35,979 nucleotides of DNA from Comamonadaceae bacterium (GTDB lineage: Bacteria; Pseudomonadota; Gammaproteobacteria; Burkholderiales; Burkholderiaceae_C): contig QYPX01000033.1 of assembly GCA_007280205.1 (NCBI GenBank), positions 1 to 35,979 on the forward strand, given 5' to 3'. Under the pieces are notes generated by a model that saw only the letters and a program-made list of their open reading frames with translations, was not told the origin of the DNA and searched no databases. Positions within the stretch are counted from its first letter, which is position 1. Every line of letters begins with the position of its first letter. Shown one piece after another: positions 11,407 to 21,364 of this stretch. A program made the translations under genes and the position numbers.

Positions 11407-12546
11407 CTACTCGGGCTTGAAGCCAAAGATATTGCCATTGCGGGTGACAACAATCAGCGTTCCGCTAGCCAGCACCGGACCGGCTACCACGGCCGAGCCA
11501 TCGGTAGCCATGCGCGTCAGGATGGACCCGTCGTCGCGCGACAACCAGTGCACCAGACCAGCCTCGTCGCCGACCACCACCGAGCGCCCGACCGCCAGTG
11601 GCGCCGTCAGGCTGCGATAAAGCAGGCGTTCCGAAACCCAGGCGCGATCCCCATCACCACGGCGCCAGGCAATCACCTTGCCGTCGCTCTCCACGCCAAA
11701 AACAAATTTGTCGTCGCCATGCACACCGATCGAACCGATCGCCGGCTTGCTCCAGAGCAGGCTACCGCGCGCCGCATCAACACAACCCACAGCCGCCTGG
11801 AAGGCGCGCGCGCAAACCACCGCCCCATCGCGAGCGACGCGTCCCACCAGGTCCACCAGGCGCTCGATATCATTGGTACCACGCGGCGTGGCGATGGCCG
11901 TCTCCCAGCGAATGGAACCATTGCCTGGATGGAGTCCTGCCAGGCGCCCTCCCATCCCTGCGACCAACGTATCCCCTACTGCCAGCAGGACACCCGCTTG
12001 CCGCAGCACGAGGGATTCACCCGGGCGTTGCTGACTCCAGAGCTTGCGCCCCGAACTGGCATCAAAGGCAGTGACCGAACGATCTGCCGCCAAGACAAAT
12101 ACACGGCCGCCAGCGACCAGCGGCGCAGTAAAACTCGGCGCCAGCAGTTTTTGTCGCCAGAGCTCGCGCCCGCCATCGAGCACCAGCAAGTCATTGGCAC
12201 GCGTCACCGCCGCGGTGAATTTGCCGTCGCTACCGACACCGGCCGCAATGGGAGCGCCCACCGCAGCGCGCCACAGCTCGGCGCCGGTCGCTGAATCGAA
12301 GGCCGTCAGCACACCTTCCGAATTGGCAACCGTCACCATCGTCCCGCTGACTTTGGTATCCATTGCAAGATCGACGGCGCCAACCTTGGCCGTCCATGCC
12401 AGTCGCACGCCAAGCAGGCCGGGGTTAGCTGCCAGCTCCGCCGGCTTGGGCTTCTCCGGTCCGCTGGAACAAGCAGCCAGCAACCCAAGCACCACGAAAA
12501 CAAGGGCCACCCTGGTGGCCACGGTCGAACCAAAATGGAGCTTCAC
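11407..12546 (-). CDS. bamB: Outer membrane assembly lipoprotein BamB
   Basis: BamB is the beta-propeller lipoprotein of the BAM complex that inserts outer-membrane beta-barrels. The 379-residue precursor has a lipoprotein signal, with the lipobox GLLAAC placing the lipidated cysteine at about residue 26. Repeated PQQ-type blades follow, such as LTAFDSATGAELW and VTAFDASSGRKLW. The start is GTG at 12546 and overlaps the upstream stop as GTGA, indicating translational coupling with the YfgM-like gene. The protein should be anchored to the inner leaflet of the outer membrane. BamD is encoded about 10 kb away at 22.4 kb. Confidence 0.95.
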   Translation of the reverse strand: MKLHFGSTVATRVALVFVVLGLLAACSSGPEKPKPAELAANPGLLGVRLAWTAKVGAVDLAMDTKVSGTMVTVANSEGVLTAFDSATGAELWRAAVGAPIAAGVGSDGKFTAAVTRANDLLVLDGGRELWRQKLLAPSFTAPLVAGGRVFVLAADRSVTAFDASSGRKLWSQQRPGESLVLRQAGVLLAVGDTLVAGMGGRLAGLHPGNGSIRWETAIATPRGTNDIERLVDLVGRVARDGAVVCARAFQAAVGCVDAARGSLLWSKPAIGSIGVHGDDKFVFGVESDGKVIAWRRGDGDRAWVSERLLYRSLTAPLAVGRSVVVGDEAGLVHWLSRDDGSILTRMATDGSAVVAGPVLASGTLIVVTRNGNIFGFKPE

Positions 12547-13220
12547 TTTTTCCCTTCCGTCGCCGTGGCATCGCCCGTTTGTGGATCCACCCCCAGCGAA
12601 TTCAACTTGACCTCCACCAGGCGCCGGTATTCGGTGCTTTCATCAAAGCCCTTGTAGGCTTTGCGGTACTCGACCAGTGCCTCCGGCTTCTTGCCCTGCA
12701 GCATCAGGACATCTCCCTTTCGATCGGCCACCAGGGCTTCGAAATTGACCGGGTAAGAGCCGGCCAGCTGTTTCAGGGCTTCGTCATAGGCCTTGGAATC
12801 TATCAGCACCGAGGCCAGGCGCAACTTTGCCAGGGCCTGATAGCCCGGATCCGAAGCATTCTCGGCGACCCAGGTCAGAGCACTCTTGGCGCCTTGCACA
12901 TTGCCTGCGCCGTAGTACTGCCTGGCAACCAGCAGCCCGGCTTGCTGAGCGTAGGTAGTGGAGCCAAACTTGCTCTTGATGTCACCGAACACTCGATCAA
13001 TTTTTGCCGGGTCAGAGCCCTTCACAACCCGCTCGACCTCGTCAAACATGGCAGCGGCCTGGGCTGCCTGACTGCGCTGCCAGTACTGGTAGAAGTTCCA
13101 GCTTGCGAAGGCGCCGAGTATCGCAATCAGGGCCCAAGTGATGGCGTTGCCGTATTGTTTCCAAAAATGCTTGAGCTGATCGAGTTGCTCTTGTTCTTCG
13201 AGATCGAGTTGGTTTGCCAT
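12543..13220 (-). CDS. yfgM: YfgM-like tetratricopeptide membrane protein
   Basis: A 225-residue protein with a cytoplasmic acidic N-terminus (MANQLDLEEQEQLDQLKHFW), one membrane segment at about residues 24-45 and a periplasmic TPR-like region. This is the YfgM family: in E. coli it associates with the PpiD chaperone at the SecYEG translocon. The position between hisS and bamB is conserved. HisS ends 14 bases after its neighbour begins, leaving a 13-base gap, and the stop overlaps the bamB start by four bases. The C-terminal region is Thr/Lys-rich. Confidence 0.9.
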   Translation of the reverse strand: MANQLDLEEQEQLDQLKHFWKQYGNAITWALIAILGAFASWNFYQYWQRSQAAQAAAMFDEVERVVKGSDPAKIDRVFGDIKSKFGSTTYAQQAGLLVARQYYGAGNVQGAKSALTWVAENASDPGYQALAKLRLASVLIDSKAYDEALKQLAGSYPVNFEALVADRKGDVLMLQGKKPEALVEYRKAYKGFDESTEYRRLVEVKLNSLGVDPQTGDATATEGKK

Positions 13221-13233
13221 AGAAATTCTTTAA

Positions 13234-14547
13234 TCAGGTGGGAGATTGTAGGGTCGGCGCCCAGGTACCGATCTCAGCCAGCGATCGGATGGCCTGCGCC
13301 ACCGTGGCGTCACGCAGCGCTTTGACGGTCACGGCATTTTGTGTCAGTTCATCGCCGCCAAAAATGAGGGCGTAACGGGCACCGCTGGCATCGGCTTTTT
13401 TGAACTGCGACTTCATGCTGTTGGAGCCATCGGGCAAACCGGCGTGCATCTGCACGGCAACGCCAGCAGCGCGCAAGGTCTGTATCGTCTGCATGGCAAG
13501 AGGCAAAGCGGCAGCATCGGGAATCACGGCATAAACATCGGGAGCAGCCGCGGCTGGCGTCTGGCCTTGTTCCTTCAGGAGTTCGAGCACACGCTCCAGT
13601 CCCATCCCCCAGCCGACCGCCGGCGTGGCTTTGCCCCCCAGCAGCTTGAACAGACCGTCGTAGCGCCCACCCCCGCACAGCGTGCCTTGGGCACCCAACT
13701 CGTCCGTGACGAATTCAAACACGGTATGACTGTAGTAATCCAGGCCGCGCACCAACCGGGGATTGACGCTCCACTGGACGCCGCACGCTGACAGCAAGGT
13801 CTTGACCGTGTCAAAGTGCTTGAGCGATTCATCACCAAGGTAATGCAGCAGCTGCGGCGCGTTTTGCACCAGCGTCTGCAAGGACGGATTCTTGGTATCC
13901 AGAATGCGCAGTGGATTGCTGTACAAACGGCGCTGCGCCTCGGCGTCAAGCTGCTCCAGATGCGCTTCAAAATAGGCCAGCAAGGCCAGACGATGCGCCT
14001 GCCGTTCGGAGGGAACCCCCAGACTGTTCAACTCGACGCGCACATTGCGCAGGCCCAGCGCCGCAAACAGCTCATGCACCAGCAGCATCAGTTCTGCATC
14101 CACCTCGGGGCCGGCAAATCCGAGCGCCTCGGCGCCCAACTGATAGAACTGCCGATACCGCCCACGCTGCGGCCGCTCATGCCGAAACATCGGCCCCATG
14201 TAGTACAGGCGCTTGCCGCCGTCATAGGTGAGGTTGTGCTCAATGGCGGCACGCACCACGCCCGGCGTATTCTCGGGCCGCAGCGTCAAAGCTTCGCCGT
14301 TGAGCTTGTCTTCAAAGGAGTACATCTCCTTCTCGACGATGTCGGTGGTCTCGCCGGTGCCGCGCACGAACAGGGCCGTCGGCTCGACGATCGGTGTGCG
14401 GATGTTGCGGTAGCCATAGAGCCCCATCAGCGTTCGCACCTTGTCTTCCAGATATTCCCAGCGCGCAGAGTCGGGCGGCAGAATATCGTTCATGCCTTTG
14501 ACGGCGCTGAGTTTCTCCAGCTTCGGCGTTGCTTCTTTTTCACTCAT
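13234..14547 (-). CDS. hisS: Histidyl-tRNA synthetase
   Basis: HisS charges tRNA-His. The 437-residue protein has class II motifs: motif 1 around [20 protein letters not shown], motif 2 in [20 protein letters not shown] and motif 3 in [20 protein letters not shown]. The histidine signatures [13 protein letters not shown] and GGGRYDGL are intact, and a C-terminal anticodon-binding domain follows ([10 protein letters not shown] to the end). The intact RGLDYYSHT motif separates it from its paralogue HisZ at 4.9-6.0 kb. It starts nine bases after ispG ends. Confidence 0.97.
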   Translation of the reverse strand: MSEKEATPKLEKLSAVKGMNDILPPDSARWEYLEDKVRTLMGLYGYRNIRTPIVEPTALFVRGTGETTDIVEKEMYSFEDKLNGEALTLRPENTPGVVRAAIEHNLTYDGGKRLYYMGPMFRHERPQRGRYRQFYQLGAEALGFAGPEVDAELMLLVHELFAALGLRNVRVELNSLGVPSERQAHRLALLAYFEAHLEQLDAEAQRRLYSNPLRILDTKNPSLQTLVQNAPQLLHYLGDESLKHFDTVKTLLSACGVQWSVNPRLVRGLDYYSHTVFEFVTDELGAQGTLCGGGRYDGLFKLLGGKATPAVGWGMGLERVLELLKEQGQTPAAAAPDVYAVIPDAAALPLAMQTIQTLRAAGVAVQMHAGLPDGSNSMKSQFKKADASGARYALIFGGDELTQNAVTVKALRDATVAQAIRSLAEIGTWAPTLQSPT

Positions 14548-14555
14548 GACTTGAC

Positions 14556-15827
14556 TCAGGACGCAGCAAGCACAGGCGAGCCATAGCGCGTTGCAACATA
14601 GTTTTCGACAATTTTCTGAAACTCCTGGGCGATGGCGTCGCCACGCAAGGTCAGGCGCTTTTCACCATCGATAAAGACCGGAGCCGCCGGCGCTTCGCCG
14701 GTGCCGGGCAAACTGATACCGATGTCGGCATGTTTGCTCTCACCCGGGCCATTCACAATACAACCCATCACGGCCACTTTCAGCTTTTCAACGCCGGGAT
14801 ACTTCTCGCGCCACACCGGCATCTGCGAGCGCAGGAAATCCTCGATGCTCTTGGTCAACTCCTGAAACGTGGTGCTGGTCGTGCGACCGCAGCCGGGACA
14901 CGCCGTCACGCTTGGAACAAAGGACCTGAGTTCCAGTGCCTGCAGCAGCTCACAGGCAACGGTGACTTCCTGGGTTCTTGCTTCGCCCGGCTGAGGCGTC
15001 AATGAAACACGAATCGTGTCGCCAATGCCTTCCTGCAACAAAATGGCCAGAGCGGCAGCCGAAGCCACGGTGCCCTTGCTGCCCATCCCTGCTTCGGTCA
15101 AACCCAGGTGCAAGGGGTAGTCGCAACGTCTGGCCAGTTCCCGGTAAACAGAAACCAGATCCTGGACGCCACTGACCTTGCAGGACAAAATGATCTGGTC
15201 CTGATTCATGCCGATTTCAACAGCCCGGCGCGCCGACTCCATGGCCGAACTTATCAGTGCCTCGTACATGATCGGCTTGAGTTGCCAGGGCGGCGTGCGA
15301 CGGCTGTTCTCATCCATCAGCGCGGCCAGCAATTCCTGATCCAGACTGCCCCAGTTCACACCAATGCGCACCGGCTTGTCCCAGCGCAGTGCAGCTTCGA
15401 TCATGAGGGCGAATTGCCGGTCATGCTTGTCACCCTTGCCGACGTTGCCGGGATTGATCCGGTATTTGGACAAGGCCTGCGCACAATCCGGAAAATCGGT
15501 CAGCAGACGATGTCCGTTGTAGTGAAAATCTCCAATCAGGGGAACATCGATTCCCATTCGGTCCAACTGTTCGCGAACACGGGGAACCGCCGCTGCGGCC
15601 TCCGGTGTATTGACAGTCAGCCGGACCAATTCGGAGCCAGCCAGCGCCAGTTCCTTGACCTGGATGGCCGTGCCTATGACATCGACCGTGTCGGTGTTGG
15701 TCATCGACTGGATCCGCACCGGCGCATCGCCACCGACTGTGACGCGTCGTCCAGCCCAGGTCACACTGGCCTGCCTGCTGCGACGTGCTTTGGGCGCCGC
15801 AGAGGCAATAGGCACAAGCCCTTCCAC
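14556..15827 (-). CDS. ispG: 4-hydroxy-3-methylbut-2-enyl diphosphate synthase IspG
   Basis: IspG (GcpE) carries out the [4Fe-4S]-dependent reductive opening of MEcPP to HMBPP in the methylerythritol phosphate route to isoprenoids. The 423-residue protein has the TIM-barrel start [14 protein letters not shown] and the cluster ligands Cys310 and Cys313 (TACPGCGRT), Cys356 ([10 protein letters not shown]) and Glu363. The start is GTG at 15827 and shares one base with the stop of the upstream rodZ-like gene (TAGTG), so translation is probably coupled. Confidence 0.97.
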   Translation of the reverse strand: MEGLVPIASAAPKARRSRQASVTWAGRRVTVGGDAPVRIQSMTNTDTVDVIGTAIQVKELALAGSELVRLTVNTPEAAAAVPRVREQLDRMGIDVPLIGDFHYNGHRLLTDFPDCAQALSKYRINPGNVGKGDKHDRQFALMIEAALRWDKPVRIGVNWGSLDQELLAALMDENSRRTPPWQLKPIMYEALISSAMESARRAVEIGMNQDQIILSCKVSGVQDLVSVYRELARRCDYPLHLGLTEAGMGSKGTVASAAALAILLQEGIGDTIRVSLTPQPGEARTQEVTVACELLQALELRSFVPSVTACPGCGRTTSTTFQELTKSIEDFLRSQMPVWREKYPGVEKLKVAVMGCIVNGPGESKHADIGISLPGTGEAPAAPVFIDGEKRLTLRGDAIAQEFQKIVENYVATRYGSPVLAAS

Positions 15828-16696
15828 TACTTCACCTCAAAACGGGCAACATTGTCGCGCGCGACGGACAACAAATCAAAAGCCTGGCCGCGCACCAGAA
15901 CCTGCGTGGTATCGGACCGCCCGACCACCACCATGAGCGGCAAGGCGCCGGAAACACCGACGGTCTCCCCCGCTGCCATATTGCGTCGCACCTGAACCAC
16001 GCCCGCAGCGTCTACAACCTCGACCCAGGCCATCGCCTGCGCCTTGAAGACAACGATGCCGCTGGTTGCGCCAGACCCTGCCACCTGTGCCGGCTCTGGG
16101 GCCGCACTGATCACGGCGCTGGCAGCCTGCGTCAAAGTCTGCGAAGCAAGCAGCGTGCTGACTTCCACCGCGGGCGCCACGATCGGGGGCTGCGCACCAC
16201 CCTCAAGCGCTGCCGATTTTGCATCAACAGCAACTTCGGCTTGCCGTGTCAATGGAAAGAACAGCAGCAGCAAAGCGCCGGTCAGCAGTACCATCACCGC
16301 CAACACCAGGGGCTTGGAAAGTTGCTCCCAAAACTGGCGCCATGAACCCCCACCGGCCGAACGAAATGGAACATTCATGCCGGCACCCGAATCCTTGAAT
16401 TGCGGCGCCGTCGTATGCGGCAGTTTTTCCAGTATCGGGCCCGGCGCAATTTTCAGTACCCGGCAAATACTGGAGGCCAGGGCACGAACGAAAACGGTAT
16501 CAGGTAACAGGTCAAAGCGGTCGGCTTCCAGCGCTTCGAGTTTTTTCACAGGAACCTTCAGAGAAACCGCCAGTGCACCGATGTGCAGGCCCAGTGCCTC
16601 ACGCGCCTGCCGCAGCATCGCGCCGCTGGTCATCGGCGCGGCTGTGAGCGGACTCGGCGCTGTCGTTTCGGAGTCGATCAATAAAGGCTCACTCAT
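15827..16696 (-). CDS. rodZ: RodZ-like helix-turn-helix membrane protein (DUF4115)
   Basis: A 289-residue protein with an N-terminal Cro/C1-like helix-turn-helix (about residues 27-95, [20 protein letters not shown]). A basic/aromatic stretch and one membrane segment follow (about 130-150, [19 protein letters not shown]). An Ala/Val/Pro-rich linker leads to a C-terminal DUF4115 domain ([17 protein letters not shown]). This is the RodZ architecture: RodZ connects MreB filaments to the cell-wall elongation machinery. The position between pilW and ispG is conserved. It overlaps the pilW stop by eight bases. Confidence 0.88.
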   Translation of the reverse strand: MSEPLLIDSETTAPSPLTAAPMTSGAMLRQAREALGLHIGALAVSLKVPVKKLEALEADRFDLLPDTVFVRALASSICRVLKIAPGPILEKLPHTTAPQFKDSGAGMNVPFRSAGGGSWRQFWEQLSKPLVLAVMVLLTGALLLLFFPLTRQAEVAVDAKSAALEGGAQPPIVAPAVEVSTLLASQTLTQAASAVISAAPEPAQVAGSGATSGIVVFKAQAMAWVEVVDAAGVVQVRRNMAAGETVGVSGALPLMVVVGRSDTTQVLVRGQAFDLLSVARDNVARFEVK

Positions 16697-17525
16697 CGAA
16701 AGCTCCCCCCCGATAGGATTCGGCCTCGCGCGATTTTGGAAAACGTTTGATCAACTGGGCAGCCAATTGCATCATGGCGTCACGATTTTCCATCCGCTGC
16801 TCAACCTTGACGCCAAGCCACAGAGACTCGGCATTGGCCAGTTCGCTGTTATTGAGTCGCCGCACATAAAACTGCGCTCGGGCAAAGTCACCGCGCTGAA
16901 AAAGCAATAGGGCCAGGTTGTAGGCAGTGACCGGATTGCCGGCATCAAACTCATAAGACTTGAAAAGACTTTGTTCGCCTTCAGCCAGTTGGCCGGCCCT
17001 GACCTGGCACAAGCCCTGCGCGCGCCAGGTCTTGGCCCGCTCGCCGTATTGAGGATTGGCCAGCGCCTGGGAAAACAGTTGCTGCGCCTGCGCGTACCGG
17101 GTCTGCTGACAATAGAGCCAGCCCAGGTTGTGCATGATGTTTGAATCTCGCGGGTTAAGGGTCAAGGCCCGCTTGAAGCTTTCTTCGGAGAGCCGGAAGT
17201 CGTTGAGCCGCATGTAAATGAGACCACGCATGCTGTAGGCTTCGGCGTAGTTGGAGTCGGCAGCAATCGACTGCTTGAGCTCATCCAGGGCAATGGCAGT
17301 TTGCCCGTTCTCAAAATAGCCCACTGCCAGTTCCAACCGGATCCGTGCGCGCTTGCGTGCGTCGGGCTCGTCCGACTCGGTCACCATTTCGGCTTCACCG
17401 CCGGTAGCCGTCAGGCCATCAAATCTTGCCGCGCAGCCAGAAACGCCGGCCAGCCCGAGCAGCATCAGACCGGCTGCCAGCAGCCAGTACCTGAGCGTCA
17501 TGCCCTGTCCCGTGTTTCTATACAT
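16689..17525 (-). CDS. pilW: Type IV pilus biogenesis/stability TPR lipoprotein PilW (PilF)
   Basis: A 278-residue precursor with a lipoprotein signal peptide (LMLLGLAGVSGC, lipidated Cys at about 31) and several TPR units, for example YAEAYSMRGLIYMRLNDFRL and SNIMHNLGWLYCQQTRYAQA. PilW/PilF helps PilQ secretin multimers assemble in the outer membrane. The homologue sits between rlmN and rodZ in many proteobacteria, as here. A second in-frame ATG at 17501 would also give a complete signal peptide. The rlmN stop lies three bases upstream of the first ATG. Pilus genes are not otherwise visible in the window. Confidence 0.88.
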   Translation of the reverse strand: MYRNTGQGMTLRYWLLAAGLMLLGLAGVSGCAARFDGLTATGGEAEMVTESDEPDARKRARIRLELAVGYFENGQTAIALDELKQSIAADSNYAEAYSMRGLIYMRLNDFRLSEESFKRALTLNPRDSNIMHNLGWLYCQQTRYAQAQQLFSQALANPQYGERAKTWRAQGLCQVRAGQLAEGEQSLFKSYEFDAGNPVTAYNLALLLFQRGDFARAQFYVRRLNNSELANAESLWLGVKVEQRMENRDAMMQLAAQLIKRFPKSREAESYRGGAFDE

Positions 17526-17528
17526 GCC

Positions 17529-18677
17529 TCAAGTCTCCTGAACTGTCCGTTTGTGCAATGCCACTGGTTTGAGCATGATCGTGCGCTGTCGCGCGATTCT
17601 CTCGCCGACACGGGTTCGATCCATCACATCGCCCGCCAGTTGCCCACAGGCGGCATCGATATCATCCCCTCGCGTCTTGCGTATTGTCGTCACAATACCA
17701 GCATCACTCAAAATCCGTGCAAAGACCAGGATTTGCTGCGTCGATGACCGGGTCAAACCTGACTGCGCAAACGGGTTGAATGGAATCAGGTTGAACTTGC
17801 ACCAGGCGCGTGCACCGCCATAGCCGCGCACGAGTTCGACCAATTGACGCGCATGTTCTGGCTGGTCATTGACCCCATCGAGCATGCAATATTCGAAAGT
17901 GATGAAATCCCGCGGCGCAAACTCCAGATAACGCTCGCAGGCTGCCATCAACTCAATCAGTGGGTACTTCTTGTTCAGCGGCACCAGGTTGTCACGCAGA
18001 GCGTCGTTCGGCGCATGCAGCGAGACTGCCAGCGCCACCGGACAGTCCTGCGACAACAAATCCATCTTCGGCACGATGCCGGAGGTGGAAACAGTAACGC
18101 GGCGTCGCGACAAACCATAAGCATGGTCGTCCAGCATAGTTCGCAGTGCCGGCAGCAATTCCGCGTAGTTCTGCAGCGGCTCGCCCATGCCCATCATGAC
18201 GACATTGGAAATCACACGCTCCTCGCGCTGCAGATGCCGGCGCAAGAATCGCTCCGCAAACCAGAGCTGGGCGATGATTTCTCCGCTCGTGAGGTTGCGG
18301 CTGAAACCCTGATGCCCGGTGGAGCAGAAGCGGCAACCCATGGCGCAGCCGGCCTGCGAGGAGATGCACAGTGTGCCTCTATCGTCTTCCGGAATGAAAA
18401 CCGCCTCCACGGCGTCACCGCCGCCCACGTCAAACAGCCACTTGATGGTGCCGTCCGATGAGATTTGCTGCGACAGGACCGCCAACGCCTTCACCTGGGC
18501 CGAACCTTTGAGCTTTTCTCGCAAGGACTTCGCAAGATCGCTCATGGCGTCAAAATCAGACGCTCCCTTTTGATGAATCCAGCGAAACAGCTGAACCGCG
18601 CGGAAGCGCTTTTCACCGAGCCGCTCGCAAAACCCGGTCAGACCTTCGAGATCAAAATCGAGCAGGTTGGCCGTCAT
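17529..18677 (-). CDS. rlmN: Dual-specificity 23S rRNA/tRNA m2A methyltransferase RlmN
   Basis: RlmN is a radical SAM enzyme that makes 2-methyladenosine at 23S rRNA A2503 and at A37 of some tRNAs. The 382-residue protein has the CX3CX2C cluster motif as CAMGCRFC (Cys111, Cys115, Cys118). GMGEPLQNY and [12 protein letters not shown] are typical of the family, and a C-terminal cysteine in [13 protein letters not shown] matches the methyl-carrying residue. It lies between ndk and pilW, a widely conserved order. An 85-base gap separates it from ndk. Confidence 0.97.
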   Translation of the reverse strand: MTANLLDFDLEGLTGFCERLGEKRFRAVQLFRWIHQKGASDFDAMSDLAKSLREKLKGSAQVKALAVLSQQISSDGTIKWLFDVGGGDAVEAVFIPEDDRGTLCISSQAGCAMGCRFCSTGHQGFSRNLTSGEIIAQLWFAERFLRRHLQREERVISNVVMMGMGEPLQNYAELLPALRTMLDDHAYGLSRRRVTVSTSGIVPKMDLLSQDCPVALAVSLHAPNDALRDNLVPLNKKYPLIELMAACERYLEFAPRDFITFEYCMLDGVNDQPEHARQLVELVRGYGGARAWCKFNLIPFNPFAQSGLTRSSTQQILVFARILSDAGIVTTIRKTRGDDIDAACGQLAGDVMDRTRVGERIARQRTIMLKPVALHKRTVQET

Positions 18678-18762
18678 CGCAGCGGCAAGGCGCCGGGACG
18701 CCCCGTGTGCGCAATGGCCGGCCCGGATGGCAGCAAAACGCAGCGGAGCGTGGGAGCCATGT

Positions 18763-19188
18763 CTATTTGGAGTAGACGTTCATGCCAGGGAAGAAGAAAC
18801 CGACTTCCACGGCGGCGGTTTCAGGCGCATCGGACCCATGCACTGCATTGGCATCAATGCTGTCGGCAAAACTGGCACGGATGGTGCCGGGTGCTGCCTT
18901 CTTGGGATCGGTGGCGCCCATCAGGTCGCGATTCTTGAGTACCGCGTTTTCACCTTCAAGCACCTGGATCATCACTGGACCGGAGATCATGAACTCAACC
19001 AGATCCTTGAAAAAAGGACGTTCCTTGTGAACCGCGTAAAAAGCCTCTGCTTCGCTGCGCGCCAGACGTACCATCCTGGCTGCAACAATTTTCAAACCAG
19101 CAGCCTCAAAGCGCGCGTAGATTTGACCAATCACGTTTTTGGCAACCGCATCGGGTTTGATAATGGACAGAGTGCGTTCGATAGTCAT
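18763..19188 (-). CDS. ndk: Nucleoside diphosphate kinase
   Basis: Ndk moves the gamma-phosphate of ATP to other nucleoside diphosphates through a phosphohistidine. The 141-residue protein matches the family length and has the active-site [12 protein letters not shown] with His117. [10 protein letters not shown] at the N-terminus and the [17 protein letters not shown] segment are also diagnostic. It is the first gene of the long minus-strand block, preceded by 69 bases that contain a perfect 7-bp hairpin (19219-19235), so a promoter probably lies at or upstream of this point. Confidence 0.97.
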   Translation of the reverse strand: MTIERTLSIIKPDAVAKNVIGQIYARFEAAGLKIVAARMVRLARSEAEAFYAVHKERPFFKDLVEFMISGPVMIQVLEGENAVLKNRDLMGATDPKKAAPGTIRASFADSIDANAVHGSDAPETAAVEVGFFFPGMNVYSK

Positions 19189-19218
19189 GAGTACTTCCTG
19201 AGCTGTTGATTATGGATA

Positions 19219-19235
19219 TTCGCCCAACGGGCGAA
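19219..19235. other. Perfect 7-bp hairpin between rluB and ndk
   Basis: TTCGCCC (19219-19225), a three-base loop and GGGCGAA (19229-19235) form a perfect stem. It sits between the rluB stop and the ndk start, both on the minus strand. There is no T-run directly after it in the minus direction, so it is not a canonical intrinsic terminator. It could still stabilise the rluB transcript end or lie in the ndk leader. Confidence 0.5.
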
Positions 19236-19257
19236 GGGGAGGATTTTATCGTGAAAG

Positions 19258-20592
19258 TCAGCGACCACGGCCGCCGCGACGCTGTCCGCCAGCGGGCCCG
19301 CCGCCGCCACTGCGACGTTGCCCCTGATCCTGCCGCTGCCGCGTAAAACTGTCGGCGCCGATGTAGCCGAAGGCTGTCTTCATCGGGTCGGGCTGCGCCG
19401 CATTGCCGCTGCGATCACCCGACTCACTACGATTCTTGCGACCGGCACTGTTCGCATACCCCTGCCCGGGGTCCTGCGCGCCGCCGGCTGACGGTCGGCG
19501 CGGGCCATTGCCCGAACTGCGCGGACCGTTGCCACGGACACCCCGACGCGGACTGCGCGGACCTGACTCGGGAGCGCCCTCCTCGCGCCGTGGCTGAGCG
19601 CCGCCGGTGTTGTCACCGTGCTCGCGCGAGGAGCGCGATCCGGCTGCCTGCATCAGCAACTGAATGTCTGGCGCATCGAGTTCCATCCACGCGCCGCGCC
19701 GCAAGCCACGCGGCAAGACCATGGCGCCGTAGCGGATGCGAATCAGTCGGCTCACAGCGTGGCCCACCGCTTCGAGCATGCGCCGGACTTCGCGGTTTCG
19801 ACCCTCGCTGATGGTGACGCGATACCAGCAGTTCGAGCCCTCACCACCGCCCTCTTCAATCGAACCGAATTGCGCCATGCCATCATCGAGCTTGACGCCT
19901 TCAAGCAGTCTGTGCTTTTCGTCTTTGCTCAGCGAGCCCAGCACCCGTACGGCATATTCCCGCTCCAGACCGAAACGGGGGTGCATCAGATTGTTGGCCA
20001 ATTGCCCCGAACTTGTGAACAGCAGCAAACCTTCGGTATTGAGATCAAGACGCCCGACCGATTGCCACTTGCCCTGGAACAACTTCGGCAAGCGGCGAAA
20101 CACGGTCGGTCGATTCTGTGGATCATCATGCGTCACCACCTCGCCAGCGGGCTTGTGGTAGGCAATAACCCGCGCCGGCGGCGCGTCGATGCGGAACCTG
20201 ATCGGCTTGCCGTTGACCTTGACGTGGTCACCAAACTGGATGCGCTGCCCGATATGAGCCGGTTCATTATTGACCGTGATACGGCCTTCCATGATCAATT
20301 GTTCCATCTCCAGGCGCGAGCCCATCCCGGCCTGAGCCAGCACCTTGTGCAGCTTGGGTGTTTCCGCCTGCGGTGCCAACACCCGTTTTGCCGAAAGCGG
20401 CTCGGCGCTCTCCTGCTCGGCGTCGAATTGCCCCGACACCACCTCGTCAAAGCGACTCTCGTGTGCTGCTGGCTGCAACACCTCGGCTTGAGTCAACTCT
20501 GTGGCAACTGCCAGCGCTTGCGAAGGCTCCAGTTCCGGCACAACGCTTGGCGGCTCCGGTTGAATCGGCGTGTCGTCAATGATTGCGCTCAT
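19258..20592 (-). CDS. rluB: 23S rRNA pseudouridine synthase RluB-like
   Basis: The 444-residue protein has three parts. An acidic N-terminal extension (about 1-78) comes first. Next is an S4 RNA-binding domain (LHKVLAQAGMGSRLEMEQLI) with a RsuA-family pseudouridine synthase domain whose catalytic aspartate is in VGRLDLNTEGLLLFT. A tail of over 120 residues, rich in Arg, Gly, Ser and Pro, ends the protein. RluB converts U2605 of 23S rRNA to pseudouridine. The gene overlaps the scpB stop by four bases (ATGA), and scpB-rluB is a widely conserved pair. The tail is probably disordered and may bind RNA. RluE or RluF would be alternatives, but operon context favours RluB. Confidence 0.92.
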   Translation of the reverse strand: MSAIIDDTPIQPEPPSVVPELEPSQALAVATELTQAEVLQPAAHESRFDEVVSGQFDAEQESAEPLSAKRVLAPQAETPKLHKVLAQAGMGSRLEMEQLIMEGRITVNNEPAHIGQRIQFGDHVKVNGKPIRFRIDAPPARVIAYHKPAGEVVTHDDPQNRPTVFRRLPKLFQGKWQSVGRLDLNTEGLLLFTSSGQLANNLMHPRFGLEREYAVRVLGSLSKDEKHRLLEGVKLDDGMAQFGSIEEGGGEGSNCWYRVTISEGRNREVRRMLEAVGHAVSRLIRIRYGAMVLPRGLRRGAWMELDAPDIQLLMQAAGSRSSREHGDNTGGAQPRREEGAPESGPRSPRRGVRGNGPRSSGNGPRRPSAGGAQDPGQGYANSAGRKNRSESGDRSGNAAQPDPMKTAFGYIGADSFTRQRQDQGQRRSGGGGPAGGQRRGGRGR

Positions 20593-21230
20593 GGTGGAGT
20601 TCCCGTCAAGAAAATAGGTTTGCCGTCGGCATCAACAGTTGGCACCGGCGCCATGTCAAGCTCGGCTTGCAAATCGGACGCATGTCCAGCCAGCGCCTGC
20701 ACCGCGCCAAGTTGCTCGCCCGGATTGTCCATCGGGGGTAGCTGATCCAGTGAGGCAAGTCCCAGATCGTCCAGAAAATGCCGGGTCGTGGCAAACAGGG
20801 CTGGGCGTCCAACGGTGCTGCGGTGGCCAATCACCTCGATCCAGCCCCGGTCTTCAAGCTGTTTAAGCAACAGCGAATTGACTGTCACACCCCGAATGTC
20901 CTCGATGTCACCGCGTGTTACCGGTTGCCGGTACGCAATGATGGCCAGAGTCTCCAGTGTGGCCCGGCTGTAGCGCGGTGGCTTTTCGGGATGCAGCAGG
21001 TCCAGATACTGGCGCATTTCTGGTCGGCTCTGGAAGCGCCAGCCACTTGCCAGTTCGACCAGTTCCACGCCACGCTCGGCCCAGTCGTGCTGCAGCTCCA
21101 GCAACAATTCCTTAAGCGTGTCTGGCGTCAGGCTGTCGTTGAACAACACAGTCAACTCTGCTGCCAGCAAGGGTTGCTGCGAGCAAATCAAGGCGGTCTC
21201 TAATACGCGCTTGGCATCCGCCGTATTCAT
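20589..21230 (-). CDS. scpB: Segregation and condensation protein ScpB
   Basis: ScpB is the winged-helix kleisin-binding subunit of the SMC-ScpAB condensin. The 213-residue protein has RVLETALICSQQPLLAAELT at the N-terminus and the family signature LETLAIIAYRQPVTRGDIED, followed by VNSLLLKQLEDRGWIEVIG and the TVGRPALFATTRHFLDDLGL region. It overlaps rluB by four bases. ScpA is not next to it in this window. The C-terminus is extended by an Asp/Pro/Ala-rich segment. Confidence 0.95.
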   Translation of the reverse strand: MNTADAKRVLETALICSQQPLLAAELTVLFNDSLTPDTLKELLLELQHDWAERGVELVELASGWRFQSRPEMRQYLDLLHPEKPPRYSRATLETLAIIAYRQPVTRGDIEDIRGVTVNSLLLKQLEDRGWIEVIGHRSTVGRPALFATTRHFLDDLGLASLDQLPPMDNPGEQLGAVQALAGHASDLQAELDMAPVPTVDADGKPIFLTGTPP

Positions 21231-21364
21231 GGTCTTGCAATGCTTCCGGGACGAGCACCATCGAGGTGCGAAATCAGTGTGATTCTTTGCGGCGCGGCAG
21301 GCAGATTGATGAATCTGCAGCGCCTTGCCCCCGGCCGCCGGCCGAGGTGCTGGCTTTCACGCCA
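21231..21364. other. Intergenic region between rluD and scpB with hairpins
   Basis: This 134-base gap holds two stem-loops. GCACC/GGTGC lies at 21255-21269 with a five-base loop, and a perfect 7-bp stem GCAGATT/AATCTGC lies at 21301-21318 with a four-base loop. No T-run follows either stem on the minus strand, so neither is a clear intrinsic terminator for rluD. The gap probably separates the rluD unit from scpB-rluB. Confidence 0.4.

Noticed and set aside
10405-12294. A 629-codon plus-strand frame opposite der and bamB
   Set aside because: It lies entirely antisense to two certain genes, shows no family features, and is the usual by-product of GC-rich coding on the other strand.
19219-19235. 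Intrinsic terminator for rluB
   Set aside because: The stem is perfect but no T-run follows it in the direction of rluB transcription, so I list it only as a hairpin.
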